Below the pieces are notes generated by a model that saw only the letters and a program-made list of their open reading frames with translations, searched no databases and had not been told where the DNA came from. From an uncultured Clostridia bacterium (GTDB lineage Bacteria > Bacillota > Clostridia > Christensenellales > Borkfalkiaceae), in the NCBI GenBank assembly GCA_944342025.1, contig CALVMD010000003.1, positions 99,510-163,509 of the forward strand: a DNA stretch of 64,000 nucleotides, written 5' to 3'. The translations under genes were made by a program, and so were the position numbers. This document shows, piece by piece, positions 17,310 to 25,076 of this stretch. Positions within the stretch are counted from its first letter, which is position 1, and every line of letters begins with the position of its first letter.

Positions 17310-17759
17310 ATGAAGATCATCGCGGTCAATAAATCCGCCTCCTTCGAATATTTCATCGAAGACAAATTTGAGGCGGGCATCGTGCTCGAAGGGAGCGAAG
17401 TCAAGTCGATACGCAAGAACAATTGCAGTCTTGCGGACAGCTTTTGTTTCGTCCGCAAGGGCGAAGTCACGCTTAAAAACATGCATATCGCCGTTTACGA
17501 CAAGAGCGGCGCCTTCAATACGCGCGATTCGCGCAGAGACAGGCGTCTTTTGCTCCATAAAGCGGAGATCGCGAAGATCGTCGGCAAAGTCAACGAAAAG
17601 GGGTACACGCTCGTTCCTCTGAAAATCTATTTCAAGGATTCGCTCGTAAAGGTCGAGGTGGCGCTGTGCAGGGGCAAACATACTTATGATAAAAAGCAGA
17701 GCCTGAAAGAAAAAGACTTAAAGCGCGATACCGATCGGCGGATCAAAGAGTACATCTGA
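17310..17759 (+). CDS. smpB: tmRNA-binding protein SmpB
   Basis: Partner of tmRNA in trans-translation; it places tmRNA in the A site of stalled ribosomes. 149 residues. Family signatures: EAGIVLEGSEVKSIR (about 21-35), the strand LKNMHIAVYDKSGAFNTRDSRRDRRLLLH, and the basic C-terminal tail KHTYDKKQSLKEKDLKRDTDRR which enters the decoding centre. The ATG has a GGAATG-type weak site and is 12 bp after the GNAT stop. Its RNA partner, ssrA, is encoded at 20686-21062 on the minus strand. Confidence 0.97.
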   Translation: MKIIAVNKSASFEYFIEDKFEAGIVLEGSEVKSIRKNNCSLADSFCFVRKGEVTLKNMHIAVYDKSGAFNTRDSRRDRRLLLHKAEIAKIVGKVNEKGYTLVPLKIYFKDSLVKVEVALCRGKHTYDKKQSLKEKDLKRDTDRRIKEYI

Positions 17760-17818
17760 TCGGAATTTTTGCCGTAACAGCGACAGAAAGAGAACAATTC
17801 ATAGGAGAACATAGTACT

Positions 17819-19090
17819 ATGTCATACAAAAAAGATACGATTTGCGTGCAGGGCGGCTATCGCCCCGCCACGGGTGAAAGCAGGATTCCGCCCATTTCGC
17901 AAAGCACCACTTATTTTTATGAAAAGACGCAGGATATGGCGGATCTTTTCGATCTGAGAGCGGACGGATATTTTTATACGCGCCTTGCCAATCCTACCGT
18001 CGCCGCGTTTGAAGGAAAGGTCGCGGCGTTGGAGGGCGGCGTCGCGGCGATCGGATGTGCGTCGGGCATGTCTGCCTCCACTTTGGCGGCTTTTACCGTA
18101 TGCGGCGCGGGAGATAATATCGTCTCGTCTTCGGCGATTTACGGCGGCACGTTCAACCTGTTTGCGGTGACGCTGCCGAAGCTCGGCATCGAAACGCGCT
18201 TTTTCGATCCCGACGCGCCCGCCGAAGAGATCGAAAAACTGATCGACGAAAAGACCAAGTTGATCTTTACCGAAACGGTCGCCAACCCTTCGATCAAGAT
18301 CCTCGATTTCGACAAGATCGCCGCCATTGCAAAAAAATACGGCGTTCTCTTTGCGGTGGACAATACGCTTGCCACGCCCATTTTGTGCCGTCCCTTTGAA
18401 TGGGGCGCAAACCTCGTCATTCATTCGTCGTCCAAGTATCTCGACGGGCACGCGGCGGCGCTCGGCGGCGTCATCGTGGATGGCGGCAATTTCAATTTCA
18501 AGGGCAACGAGCGGTACGCGTCTTTCAACGAACCGGACGAAAGCTATCACGGACTTGTCTATGCAGACCTTCCTTCCGCACAATTTGCGACCAAGTGCCG
18601 CGCACAGATGATGCGCGACATGGGGGCGATCATGAGCCCGCAGAACGCATTTTTGAGTTGGCTGGGCTGCGACACGCTCGCGCTCCGCATGGAGCGGCAC
18701 TCATCCAACGCGAAAAAGGTGGCGGCGTATCTTGCGTCGCACCCGAAGATCGATTGGGTGTGGCATGCGAGCCTTCCCGAAAACAAGTACCATAAGCTTG
18801 CGGAAAAGTATCTGCCCGACGGTCAGGGCGGCATGCTCAGTTTCGGGATCAAAGGGGACGTGAAACAGGCGGCAAAATTTATGGAGGCGCTTCAGCTCAT
18901 TACGCAGGAAACGCATGTCGCGGACGTGCGCAGCTGCGTGTTGCATCCCGCATCGACGACGCATCGTCAGCTTTCGAAAGAGGAATTGGAGCAGGCGGGC
19001 GTTCCTGAAAACCTCGTGCGGCTTTCCGTCGGCATTGAAAATCCCGACGATATTATCGCGGATCTCGAACAGGCGCTCAGGCATGTCTGA
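17819..19090 (+). CDS. metY: O-acetylhomoserine sulfhydrylase
   Basis: PLP enzyme of the Cys/Met metabolism family, 423 residues. It joins O-acetylhomoserine and sulfide to give homocysteine. The PLP lysine is Lys206 in SSSKYLDGHAA, with Asp181 of DNTLATP holding the pyridine nitrogen and Tyr/Arg of YFYTRLANPT at 51-60 from the neighbouring subunit. A length above 420 and the internal segment near GNERYASFNEPDESYHGLVY favour O-acetylhomoserine sulfhydrylase over cystathionine gamma-synthase (about 380). A methionine gamma-lyase is a weaker alternative. metA with an acetyl-CoA-type residue lies 0.5 kb downstream and supports this call. No SAM riboswitch is present in the 59-bp gap from smpB. 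Confidence 0.9.
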   Translation: MSYKKDTICVQGGYRPATGESRIPPISQSTTYFYEKTQDMADLFDLRADGYFYTRLANPTVAAFEGKVAALEGGVAAIGCASGMSASTLAAFTVCGAGDNIVSSSAIYGGTFNLFAVTLPKLGIETRFFDPDAPAEEIEKLIDEKTKLIFTETVANPSIKILDFDKIAAIAKKYGVLFAVDNTLATPILCRPFEWGANLVIHSSSKYLDGHAAALGGVIVDGGNFNFKGNERYASFNEPDESYHGLVYADLPSAQFATKCRAQMMRDMGAIMSPQNAFLSWLGCDTLALRMERHSSNAKKVAAYLASHPKIDWVWHASLPENKYHKLAEKYLPDGQGGMLSFGIKGDVKQAAKFMEALQLITQETHVADVRSCVLHPASTTHRQLSKEELEQAGVPENLVRLSVGIENPDDIIADLEQALRHV

Positions 19091-19121
19091 GCGCGGCGAT
19101 CGGATTAAAAAGGGCGCGGGT

Positions 19122-19538
19122 ATGAGGAGAAAATCAGCCGTTATTGTTGCGTGTTTCGTGGGGTTGCTTTGTCTGTTTGCTTTTGCCGGGTGTACGGAAC
19201 CGCTGACCGAAGTCGGAGAATGGAAACTTTGGTTTTTCGGCGACGGTAATAAAAATTATACGGTCGGTGACGAATATCTCGGCGGCGAAGTAACGGAAGA
19301 TCTGTATTCCTGCACTTTTGACGGCGTTCTGTATAAAGTCTATAAGAAGGGAACCCTCTTGAAAGAGGGGGAATATGCGGCCGAAAATTCGGGCGAAAAC
19401 TCCGTTCTGCTTGCGCTGAATGACGGCGGGACAATGCTTTATTGGAATTTGGGAACAGAAAAGCAACACAACGGGCAAGAGACGCTCCGCATTATCGGAG
19501 AAGTCGAAGGGAAAACAATTTGTTTTATTCCTGTATAG
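19122..19538 (+). CDS. Small lipoprotein of unknown function
   Basis: 138-residue predicted lipoprotein between metY and metA. The N-terminus MRRK, a hydrophobic core and FAGC (Cys about residue 23) form a signal-peptidase II site. The mature part is short, with alternating beta-type stretches (GVLYKVYKKGTLLKEGEYA, MLYWNLGTEKQ) and no known motif; it resembles the small single-domain lipocalin-like lipoproteins of Clostridia, but I do not recognise a family. I start at 19122 because the signal begins there; an in-frame ATG at 19086 overlapping the metY end would spoil it. Probably co-transcribed with the met genes; a metabolic role is not implied. Confidence 0.75.
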   Translation: MRRKSAVIVACFVGLLCLFAFAGCTEPLTEVGEWKLWFFGDGNKNYTVGDEYLGGEVTEDLYSCTFDGVLYKVYKKGTLLKEGEYAAENSGENSVLLALNDGGTMLYWNLGTEKQHNGQETLRIIGEVEGKTICFIPV

Positions 19539-19582
19539 AATAATGACAGTAAATGAATGATCGTCACAAAGGAGAGAAAGCT

Positions 19583-20491
19583 ATGCCTATCGTGATACCG
19601 CAGGATATACCTGCTTTTTCCGTTTTGAAAGAAGAAAACATTTTCGTCATGAACGACGAGCGCGCCTTTACGCAGGATATACGTCCGCTGGAGATCGCCA
19701 TCCTCAATCTCATGCCGACGAAAGTGGAAACGGAAACGCAGTTCATGCGCCTTCTCTCCAATTCGCCTCTGCAGGTCAACGTGACGCTCGTTTATACGGA
19801 AAGCTATAAAAGCAAAAACACGGCGGCAGCGCATCTGGACCGGTTTTATAAAAAGTTCGACGATATCAAGGACAAACACTTCGACGGCATGATCATTACG
19901 GGCGCGCCTGTGGAGACGATGCCGTTTGAAGAGGTTGCCTATTGGGAAGAGCTGAAAAAGATCTTCGATTTCGCGGATAAAAACGTGACCAGCACCATTT
20001 ATATCTGCTGGGGGGCGCAGGCGGCGCTGTACTATCATTACGGTATTGAAAAACACCTTTTGCCCGAAAAATTGTTCGGTGTTTTTACGCACCGCAAATA
20101 TATCGATCAGCATGACCCGCTTTTGAAGGGGATAGACGATATTTTTTATATTCCGCATTCCCGTCATACGACAGTCCATATGGAAGACGTCAAAAAAGTT
20201 GATGATCTTGTCGTTTTGTGCGAGGCAGAGGAAGAGGTCGGCCTTTCCGTTGCGAAATCGAAAGATAATAAAAAGATCTTTCTGATGGGGCACATGGAAT
20301 ATGACCGGTATACGCTGAAAGCGGAATATGAGCGCGATCTTGCCAAGGGGCTTCCCATCCGGTCGCCGTGCAATTATTTTGCGGACGGGCGGCACGACAA
20401 AGTGGACGTGAAATGGACGAGCGCGGCAAACCTTTTCTATACCAACTGGCTGAACTATTATGTGTATCAGGTCACGCCTTTCAAATTCTGA
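19583..20491 (+). CDS. metA: Homoserine O-acetyltransferase, MetA type
   Basis: Acylates homoserine at the start of the methionine branch. 302 residues, glutamine-amidotransferase-like fold. The nucleophile is Cys142 in [15 protein letters not shown] and the catalytic pair His237/Glu239 lies in MGHMEYD. Residue 111 is Glu ([10 protein letters not shown]). Work on MetA enzymes shows that Glu here selects acetyl-CoA and Gly selects succinyl-CoA, so the product should be O-acetylhomoserine, the substrate of MetY upstream. AGGAG 9 nt upstream supports the ATG at 19583; an upstream in-frame ATG has no site. A strong terminator follows. Confidence 0.95.
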   Translation: MPIVIPQDIPAFSVLKEENIFVMNDERAFTQDIRPLEIAILNLMPTKVETETQFMRLLSNSPLQVNVTLVYTESYKSKNTAAAHLDRFYKKFDDIKDKHFDGMIITGAPVETMPFEEVAYWEELKKIFDFADKNVTSTIYICWGAQAALYYHYGIEKHLLPEKLFGVFTHRKYIDQHDPLLKGIDDIFYIPHSRHTTVHMEDVKKVDDLVVLCEAEEEVGLSVAKSKDNKKIFLMGHMEYDRYTLKAEYERDLAKGLPIRSPCNYFADGRHDKVDVKWTSAANLFYTNWLNYYVYQVTPFKF

Positions 20492-20497
20492 ATACAG

Positions 20498-20526
20498 CAA
20501 AAGCGGGGCCGCGGTCCCGCTTTTTT
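20498..20526 (+). terminator. Terminator of metA
   Basis: AAAAGCGGG, short loop, CCCGCTTTTTT. Strong, 7 nt after the stop. Confidence 0.88.
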
Positions 20527-20570
20527 ATAAAGCTTTGAAGTTATAATAAAATTCACCCGCAATCGGGGTG

Positions 20571-20605
20571 GAAAGAGAGCGACGGTGTTTCCGTCGCTCT
20601 CTTTC
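20571..20605. terminator. 15-bp hairpin downstream of tmRNA
   Basis: Perfect stem GAAAGAGAGCGACGG / CCGTCGCTCTCTTTC with a 5-nt loop, between the convergent metA and ssrA units. It likely ends the tmRNA transcript; a second small stem and ATTTTATT follow on the minus strand. Confidence 0.7.
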
Positions 20606-20685
20606 TTTACTTGTAAGGCACAAAGCCCGCAACACCGCCCACGAAAATATATTCCGTCTTTGCGGTGTTCGGACTCTGTCGACAC

Positions 20686-21062
20686 TGGTGGAGTAGGCGA
20701 GAATTGAACTCGCGTCTTACCGGATTGCCAAAAGGCTTTCTACACGCTTATGCCGCAATCATCTTACGCTGCATCCTTTTGCGACCGAAAAAATGCAACG
20801 GCAGAAATCATAAATCGGCCGTTTTGCCGACTTCGCATCAAAACGGCAGTTCCCCGTCTGAAATGACGCCCGCAAACCTCCCGACGGGAAAGAGGCGCGG
20901 ACGAACCGCTTAAGGTTAATTAAGCAGCGTACGCGAGCTGAGTGTTCGCGTTGTAGTTTGCATTGTCTGCATTTAAATTTAAGCCGAATGTTTTATAGAG
21001 GCCACTCGTTCCTCTGCGTGCTTACCTTTCCGCGCACCGGCAATCGAACCCGGTGCTACCCC
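20686..21062 (-). ncRNA. ssrA: tmRNA
   Basis: Transfer-messenger RNA of about 377 nt that rescues stalled ribosomes with SmpB. The 5' end GGGGTAG pairs with CTACTCC near the 3' end (one G-U pair), followed by an encoded ACCA. The T arm reads GCGAGTTCAATTCTCGC at the 3' side, and GGGTTCGATTG near the 5' end is the usual D-arm-like segment. The resume codon is GCA at 20968-20970 and the tag is ADNANYNANTQLAYAA, closed by TAA at 20920-20922. The end AYAA differs from the common ALAA. On the same strand, tRNA-Ser lies 315 bp upstream, probably on one transcript. Open frames across this region are not genes. Confidence 0.96.
20923..20970 (-). other. tmRNA proteolysis-tag reading frame
   Basis: Sixteen codons from resume codon GCA to the final GCT, giving ADNANYNANTQLAYAA. 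The C-terminal AYAA would be the ClpXP recognition end. Confidence 0.88.
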
Positions 21063-21098
21063 ATGGAAAAGGGCTGCGTTTGCAGCGTCCTTATTTAT

Positions 21099-21376
21099 TG
21101 GCGGAAGGTGAGGGATACGGCCGAAACCCCGAAGGGGCCCCCTCGGCCGAGCTTCGCGGACAAAGTCCGCTCGCGCGAACGACGCTCGCCGGAGCTGCTC
21201 GCGTGGGGTTCAAATCCCTCTCTTTCAGTCTTTTTATTGGCGGAAGGTGAGGGATACGGCCGAAACCCCGAAGGGGCCCCCTCGGCCGGGCTTCGCGGGC
21301 AAAGCCCGCTCGCACGAACGACGCTCGCCGGAGCTGCTCGCGTGGGGTTCAAATCCCTCTCTTTCTGTCTTTTTAT
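21099..21376 (-). repeat. Two 139-bp tandem repeats derived from the tRNA-Ser 3' end
   Basis: Copies at 21099-21237 and 21238-21376 differ at 5 of 139 positions. Each begins with the same 18 bp that form the 3' end of the adjacent tRNA-Ser gene (21377-21394), so the tRNA supplies a third junction at the same 139-bp spacing. Inside are several hairpins: GGCCGA/TCGGCC around CCCCGAAGGGG, and GCGGAC-AAA-GTCCGC in copy 1, which is GCGGGC-AAA-GCCCGC in copy 2, a compensatory change. The far end contains GTGGGGTTCAAATCCCTC, a T-arm-like sequence in the opposite orientation to tRNA-Ser. They separate tRNA-Ser from tmRNA. Confidence 0.92.
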
Positions 21377-21464
21377 TGGCGGAAGGTGAGGGATTCGAAC
21401 CCCCGGACCCTTGCAGGTCTTCAGTTTTCAAGACTGACGCCATCGACCACTCTGCCAACCTTCC
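21377..21464 (-). tRNA. tRNA-Ser (anticodon UGA)
   Basis: 88 nt with encoded CCA. Acceptor GGAAGGT pairs with ACCTTCC before discriminator G. The anticodon stem TCAGT/ACTGA encloses CTTGAAA, giving anticodon TGA. A long variable arm (GACCTGCAAGGGTC) and T loop GGGGGTTCGAATCCCTC are typical of tRNA-Ser. Confidence 0.97.
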
Positions 21465-21489
21465 GTGTAACTGCCTTACAGCATATGAT

Positions 21490-21518
21490 ATTTTATCAAA
21501 AAATCGTGCGTTTGTCAA
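21490..21518 (-). promoter_or_regulatory. Promoter of the tRNA-Ser/tmRNA unit
   Basis: On the minus strand TTGACA (21513-21518), 17 bp, TAAAAT (21490-21495), about 19 bp before the predicted 5' leader of tRNA-Ser. No separate promoter is evident for tmRNA. Confidence 0.8.
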
Positions 21519-21556
21519 TCGTTTGGTTTTACCTCGTCACGGTGTCGGCGTTTTTC

Positions 21557-21585
21557 TTGACAAGACGGTCCGTTTTGGGTATACT
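21557..21585 (+). promoter_or_regulatory. Promoter of tyrA
   Basis: TTGACA (21557-21562), 17 bp, TATACT (21580-21585); divergent from the tRNA promoter, 48 bp before the start codon. Confidence 0.85.
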
Positions 21586-21632
21586 TTACAAAATCAGATG
21601 CCCGCCGGGCGCGGGCATAAGAGGAGAGTGCA

Positions 21633-22448
21633 ATGAAATTTCTCGTCGCAGGACTGGGTTTGATCGGCGGTTCCATGGCAAAGGCTTTAAAAAGGAGCGG
21701 CACCGTTGCGGACGGTTACGATCGCGAAGATGTTGTCCGCGCCGCCGTGCAGGCGGGGGCGATCGGGCAGGCGGCACGGGAATTTGCAGATTACGATGTC
21801 GTATTCGTTGCTCTGCCGCCCGATGCTGCGATGCGTTTTATCGGCGATAATCGGTTCAAAAAAGGTGCGATCGTCGCGGATATATGCGGCGTCAAAAGTG
21901 AGATCGAGCGGTTTGTGTACGGAAAGGAGCGCGATTTTTACTATGTCGGGTGCCATCCGATGGCGGGAAAAGAGGTATCGGGATTCGAAAATTCCTGCGA
22001 AGATCTCTTTGACGGTGCCAGCATGATCGTGACCGAAAATGACCGTACGGACCCTGCCGCCGTACGTATTCTTGAAACGATTTTCCGTTCGATGGGCTTT
22101 GGCAGGATCGTTCATTGCGCTGCGGAATATCACGACAAAAAAATCGCCTATACTTCGCAGCTTGCCCATATCGTCAGCAATGCATACGTCAAAAGCGGAA
22201 CGGCTGACGGATACGCGGGTTTTACGGGCGGCAGTTTTCAGGACATGACGCGCATTGCCGGGGTGGATGAAAAGGTGTGGACGAGACTGTATTTCCTGAA
22301 TAAAGAGAACATCCTTTCAGAATTGCGTACGCTTATCGTACATCTCGAGGAGTATGCCGATTGCCTGAACAAAGGGGAGGAGACCGATCTTTACAGGCTT
22401 CTGCGCGAGGGGAGAATGCGTAAGGAAGAGCTGGATCAGCAAAGATGA
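21633..22448 (+). CDS. tyrA: Prephenate dehydrogenase
   Basis: NAD-dependent oxidation and decarboxylation of prephenate to 4-hydroxyphenylpyruvate, the tyrosine branch. 271 residues. The Rossmann fingerprint is GLGLIGGSMA at about 7-16. The catalytic His lies in VGCHPMAGKEVSGFENS, and HDKKIAYTSQLAHIVSNAY is the helical-domain signature. No ACT regulatory domain is attached, so it may lack direct tyrosine feedback. GAGGAGAG precedes the ATG. It has its own promoter and terminator, apart from the aro cluster 5.5 kb downstream. Confidence 0.93.
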   Translation: MKFLVAGLGLIGGSMAKALKRSGTVADGYDREDVVRAAVQAGAIGQAAREFADYDVVFVALPPDAAMRFIGDNRFKKGAIVADICGVKSEIERFVYGKERDFYYVGCHPMAGKEVSGFENSCEDLFDGASMIVTENDRTDPAAVRILETIFRSMGFGRIVHCAAEYHDKKIAYTSQLAHIVSNAYVKSGTADGYAGFTGGSFQDMTRIAGVDEKVWTRLYFLNKENILSELRTLIVHLEEYADCLNKGEETDLYRLLREGRMRKEELDQQR

Positions 22449-22457
22449 GAACGACCG

Positions 22458-22494
22458 AAATGCCGCAATTTGTTTTACTTTTGCGGCATTTTGT
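22458..22494 (+). terminator. Terminator of tyrA
   Basis: AAATGCCGCAA, 12-nt loop, TTGCGGCATTTTG. It overlaps the promoter of the next operon. Confidence 0.85.
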
Positions 22495-22502
22495 GTTATA
22501 AT
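22474..22502 (+). promoter_or_regulatory. Promoter of the DUF1934-rho-aro run
   Basis: TTTACT, 17 bp, TATAAT ending near 22502. The -35 box lies in the loop of the tyrA terminator. Confidence 0.55.
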
Positions 22503-22549
22503 ACTCGTGTAAAATACGGCGCCTCGGGGCGCCGACAGCGTATTTTTTG

Positions 22550-22936
22550 ATGAAAAATTTCATAGTATTTTTGAGAACACGATCGGAAGGGCGGGAAGAG
22601 CGCTTCTGTGCGGAGGCGAAAAGATATACTGCGGACGGCGGGGCGGAGTTTTCTTTTGTGCGAGGGGAAGAGAGGTATTCGGTCCGTACGGGACTGCGCC
22701 CGCAGATCTCGGCGGACGGCGAGATCTCCTACCGTATTCCGATCGGACTTTCTGAAACCCTTTTAACAAATATTCGCACTCCTTTCGGAGAAATTCCCGT
22801 TGAAGTCAAAACAGAACGTTTCGTACAAAAAACGAACGGAGAAGCCGTTCTTTTAAGTGCGGATTATATTTTAAATTTTTCCGATTTTCGGCAAAAACAC
22901 AGTATTTTTTTCAAGGCGAAACCGAAAAGAACGTAA
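22550..22936 (+). CDS. DUF1934 family protein (YwiB-like)
   Basis: 128-residue soluble protein of the DUF1934 family, predicted to be a small calycin-like beta barrel. The alternating strands around EFSFVRGEERYSVRTGLRPQ and LSADYILNFSDFRQKHSIFFKAKP fit that family. Its function is unknown. No strong ribosome site is visible before the ATG at 22550, so the start is the least certain in this operon. It is the first gene of a run of closely spaced genes reaching to 33818. Confidence 0.6.
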   Translation: MKNFIVFLRTRSEGREERFCAEAKRYTADGGAEFSFVRGEERYSVRTGLRPQISADGEISYRIPIGLSETLLTNIRTPFGEIPVEVKTERFVQKTNGEAVLLSADYILNFSDFRQKHSIFFKAKPKRT

Positions 22937-22964
22937 TATGACGGCACGGCCGAGGAGGGGGTAT

Positions 22965-23606
22965 ATGAAAATCGAATATTTAGGGCATTCTTGTTTTTTT
23001 ATGACGTCGGGCAAATGCAGCTATCTGACCGATCCTTTTTCGGGGATCGGATACGAAATGTCTCCGGTTGCGGCAGATTATGTGACAATGAGCCACGATC
23101 ATTTCGATCATAATTATTTGAAGGGCGTCAGAGGGGCAAAAAAGGTATTTATTCGCGCGGGGGAATATAATGCCGGAGATGTTTTAATAAAAGGGATTCC
23201 GTGCTGGCATGACGATGTTTGTGGCGCCAAGCGCGGCGCGGATGTAGCCTTTACGTATGATTTCGGCGGGTTTACAGTCTGTCACATGGGCGATTTCGGC
23301 GAGAAATTCAGCGCTAAGCGTGCCGCGGATTTCGGCCGCCCGGACGTGCTTTTGATTCCGGTCGGCGGCACATATACCATCGATGCGAAAACGGCTGCCG
23401 AGTATGTGCGGACGATGAATCCCAAAGTTGCGATTCCCATGCATTACCGTACGGAGTCTTGCGTGCTCGATATATCGCCTCTTGAAGATTTTATTCGCGT
23501 TGTCGGCAGAGAAAATGTTTGCGGACCGGTGTCTTGTTTCGACAGCGAAAAAATTTCTCAATACGAGGGGAAAATATTGATCATGGAGGTTTTGACGCAT
23601 GAGTGA
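22965..23606 (+). CDS. Metallo-beta-lactamase-fold hydrolase, UlaG-like
   Basis: 213-residue metal-dependent hydrolase. The metal motif is SHDHFDHNYL (about 43-52), further ligands are CHMGDF and IPMHYRT, and the opening MKIEYLGHSCFF is the usual start of this small MBL subgroup. Substrates vary in the family (RNA, lactones, phosphoesters) and cannot be read here. AGGAGGGGG precedes the ATG at 22965; an upstream ATG in frame is weaker. It overlaps rho by 8 nt. Confidence 0.85.
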   Translation: MKIEYLGHSCFFMTSGKCSYLTDPFSGIGYEMSPVAADYVTMSHDHFDHNYLKGVRGAKKVFIRAGEYNAGDVLIKGIPCWHDDVCGAKRGADVAFTYDFGGFTVCHMGDFGEKFSAKRAADFGRPDVLLIPVGGTYTIDAKTAAEYVRTMNPKVAIPMHYRTESCVLDISPLEDFIRVVGRENVCGPVSCFDSEKISQYEGKILIMEVLTHE

Positions 23607-25071
23607 TATGATCGGGAAATATTCTTCCGTGATCCAATATTTGGACGGTATGAGTGTCTATGAAGTGCGGAATATCGCCCGTGAGCTCGGCGTGCGTTCA
23701 CCGACGACGGAAAAGAAAAGAGAATTGATCGAGGCGATCGTCGGGGTTGCCGCGGGGCTGATCGCGCCCGAACCAAAGATGACGAACAAGGGGGCTCCTA
23801 CAAAAGCGCCTAAAGTTTCGGAAGACGTTCTGCAAGAGATCAGGAGGCGGATCGCCGAAATCAAAAAGGGAGAGGAACCTTACCCTGTTCCCGATACCGA
23901 CGATCAGGGGTATTCGATCCGTTTCGGCGATGTTTCCGGCTGCGATACAGGGTACGAAGACATCTATCGAGGTATTCTCGAACTGCATCCGCAAGGCTAT
24001 GGATTTTTGCGCGCGGAGAACTGTGCTCCGGGCAAGAAAGACGTTTTCGTCGCGGGACCGATGATCAAAAAATACCGTCTCCGCGGCGGGGATTATGTAA
24101 GCGGATACGTGCGCCAGAATCGGGAGAACGGGTCTCCCGCGCTTGAGGAGATCGCGGCGGTCAACGGTCTAAGGCCGGGGGCGCTCATCGATCGCCCTGA
24201 CTTTGATGATATGACGCCGCGTCATCCGGACAAACAAATCGAACTCGGGAAAAACGGCAAGTTGTCTCTTCGCTGTATCGATTTGATGTGTCCGATCGGG
24301 AAAGGACAGAGGGGGTTGATCGTATCGCCGCCGAAAGCGGGCAAAACGACTTTACTTAAAGACATAGCCGGGGCGATTTCCAAAGATCATCGGAATATAT
24401 ATCTGATCATTCTTCTGATCGATGAACGTCCTGAAGAAGTGACGGATATACGCGAAAGCATTCGCGGCGCTGAAATCGTTTATTCTACGTTCGACGAATC
24501 CGCCGAACATCATGTCGGCGTTTCCAAACTTATTCTCGAACGCGCGAAGAGACTGGCGGAGACAGGGACAGATGTCGTGATCCTGCTCGATTCCATAACG
24601 AAACTCGTTCGTGCGTACAACAATACCGTCGCGCCTTCGGGCAAGATCTTATCCGGAGGTTTGGACCCTGCCGCGCTCATCGCGCCGAAAAAGTTTTTCG
24701 GTACGGCGAGGAATTTGGGAGAAGGAGGATCGCTTACGATTCTTGCAACGGCGTTGGTGGATACGGGCAGTCGGATGGATGATGTGATCTATGAAGAATT
24801 TAAGGGAACGGGAAACATGGAGATTCACTTGAACCGCGATCTTGCGGAAAGACGGGTGTTTCCCGCGATAGATGTTTACCGTTCGGGCACGAGAAAAGAA
24901 GAATTGCTCTTGGATGGCCCCATGCTTGAATGTTCAAGAACAGTGCGCCGCGCTTTCAGTAAAGAAAACGCTACAGAGGGTCTGTTTGAATGGATGGAAA
25001 AAACAAAAGACAACCAGGAACTCGCCGCAAAAACGGACGAGATTGCAAAAAAATACAGAACACAGAGGTGA
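23599..25071 (+). CDS. rho: Transcription termination factor Rho
   Basis: Hexameric RNA-dependent ATPase that ends transcription. 490 residues, longer than the 419 of E. coli because of a charged linker after the SAP-like N-terminal helix region (YEVRNIARELGVRSPTTEKKRELIEAIVG). The RNA-binding cold-shock domain follows (LELHPQGYGFLRAENC). Walker A is PKAGKTT at about 245-251, the Walker B region includes VVILLDSITKLVRAYN, and the R loop lies in GGLDPAALIAPKKFFG. Its ATG lies inside the MBL gene (8-nt overlap), so translation is coupled. Several operons here lack strong T-run terminators, which fits an active Rho. Confidence 0.97.
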   Translation: MSDMIGKYSSVIQYLDGMSVYEVRNIARELGVRSPTTEKKRELIEAIVGVAAGLIAPEPKMTNKGAPTKAPKVSEDVLQEIRRRIAEIKKGEEPYPVPDTDDQGYSIRFGDVSGCDTGYEDIYRGILELHPQGYGFLRAENCAPGKKDVFVAGPMIKKYRLRGGDYVSGYVRQNRENGSPALEEIAAVNGLRPGALIDRPDFDDMTPRHPDKQIELGKNGKLSLRCIDLMCPIGKGQRGLIVSPPKAGKTTLLKDIAGAISKDHRNIYLIILLIDERPEEVTDIRESIRGAEIVYSTFDESAEHHVGVSKLILERAKRLAETGTDVVILLDSITKLVRAYNNTVAPSGKILSGGLDPAALIAPKKFFGTARNLGEGGSLTILATALVDTGSRMDDVIYEEFKGTGNMEIHLNRDLAERRVFPAIDVYRSGTRKEELLLDGPMLECSRTVRRAFSKENATEGLFEWMEKTKDNQELAAKTDEIAKKYRTQR

Positions 25072-25076
25072 AAAAA

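Noticed and set aside
17760-17818. SAM riboswitch ahead of metY
   Set aside because: The gap is only 59 bp and has no paired elements.
21099-21376. CRISPR-like direct repeats
   Set aside because: Only two units, adjoining with no unique spacers, and derived from a tRNA end. No CRISPR array or cas gene is seen in the window.
21536-21547. 12-bp match (GTCACGGTGTCG) between the tyrA promoter region and the palindrome at 62639
   Set aside because: Short, no palindromic partner at tyrA; likely chance.
20958-21636. Several open frames across tmRNA, the 139-bp repeats and tRNA-Ser
   Set aside because: They are translations of RNA genes and of a tandem repeat whose length, 139 bp, is not a multiple of three.
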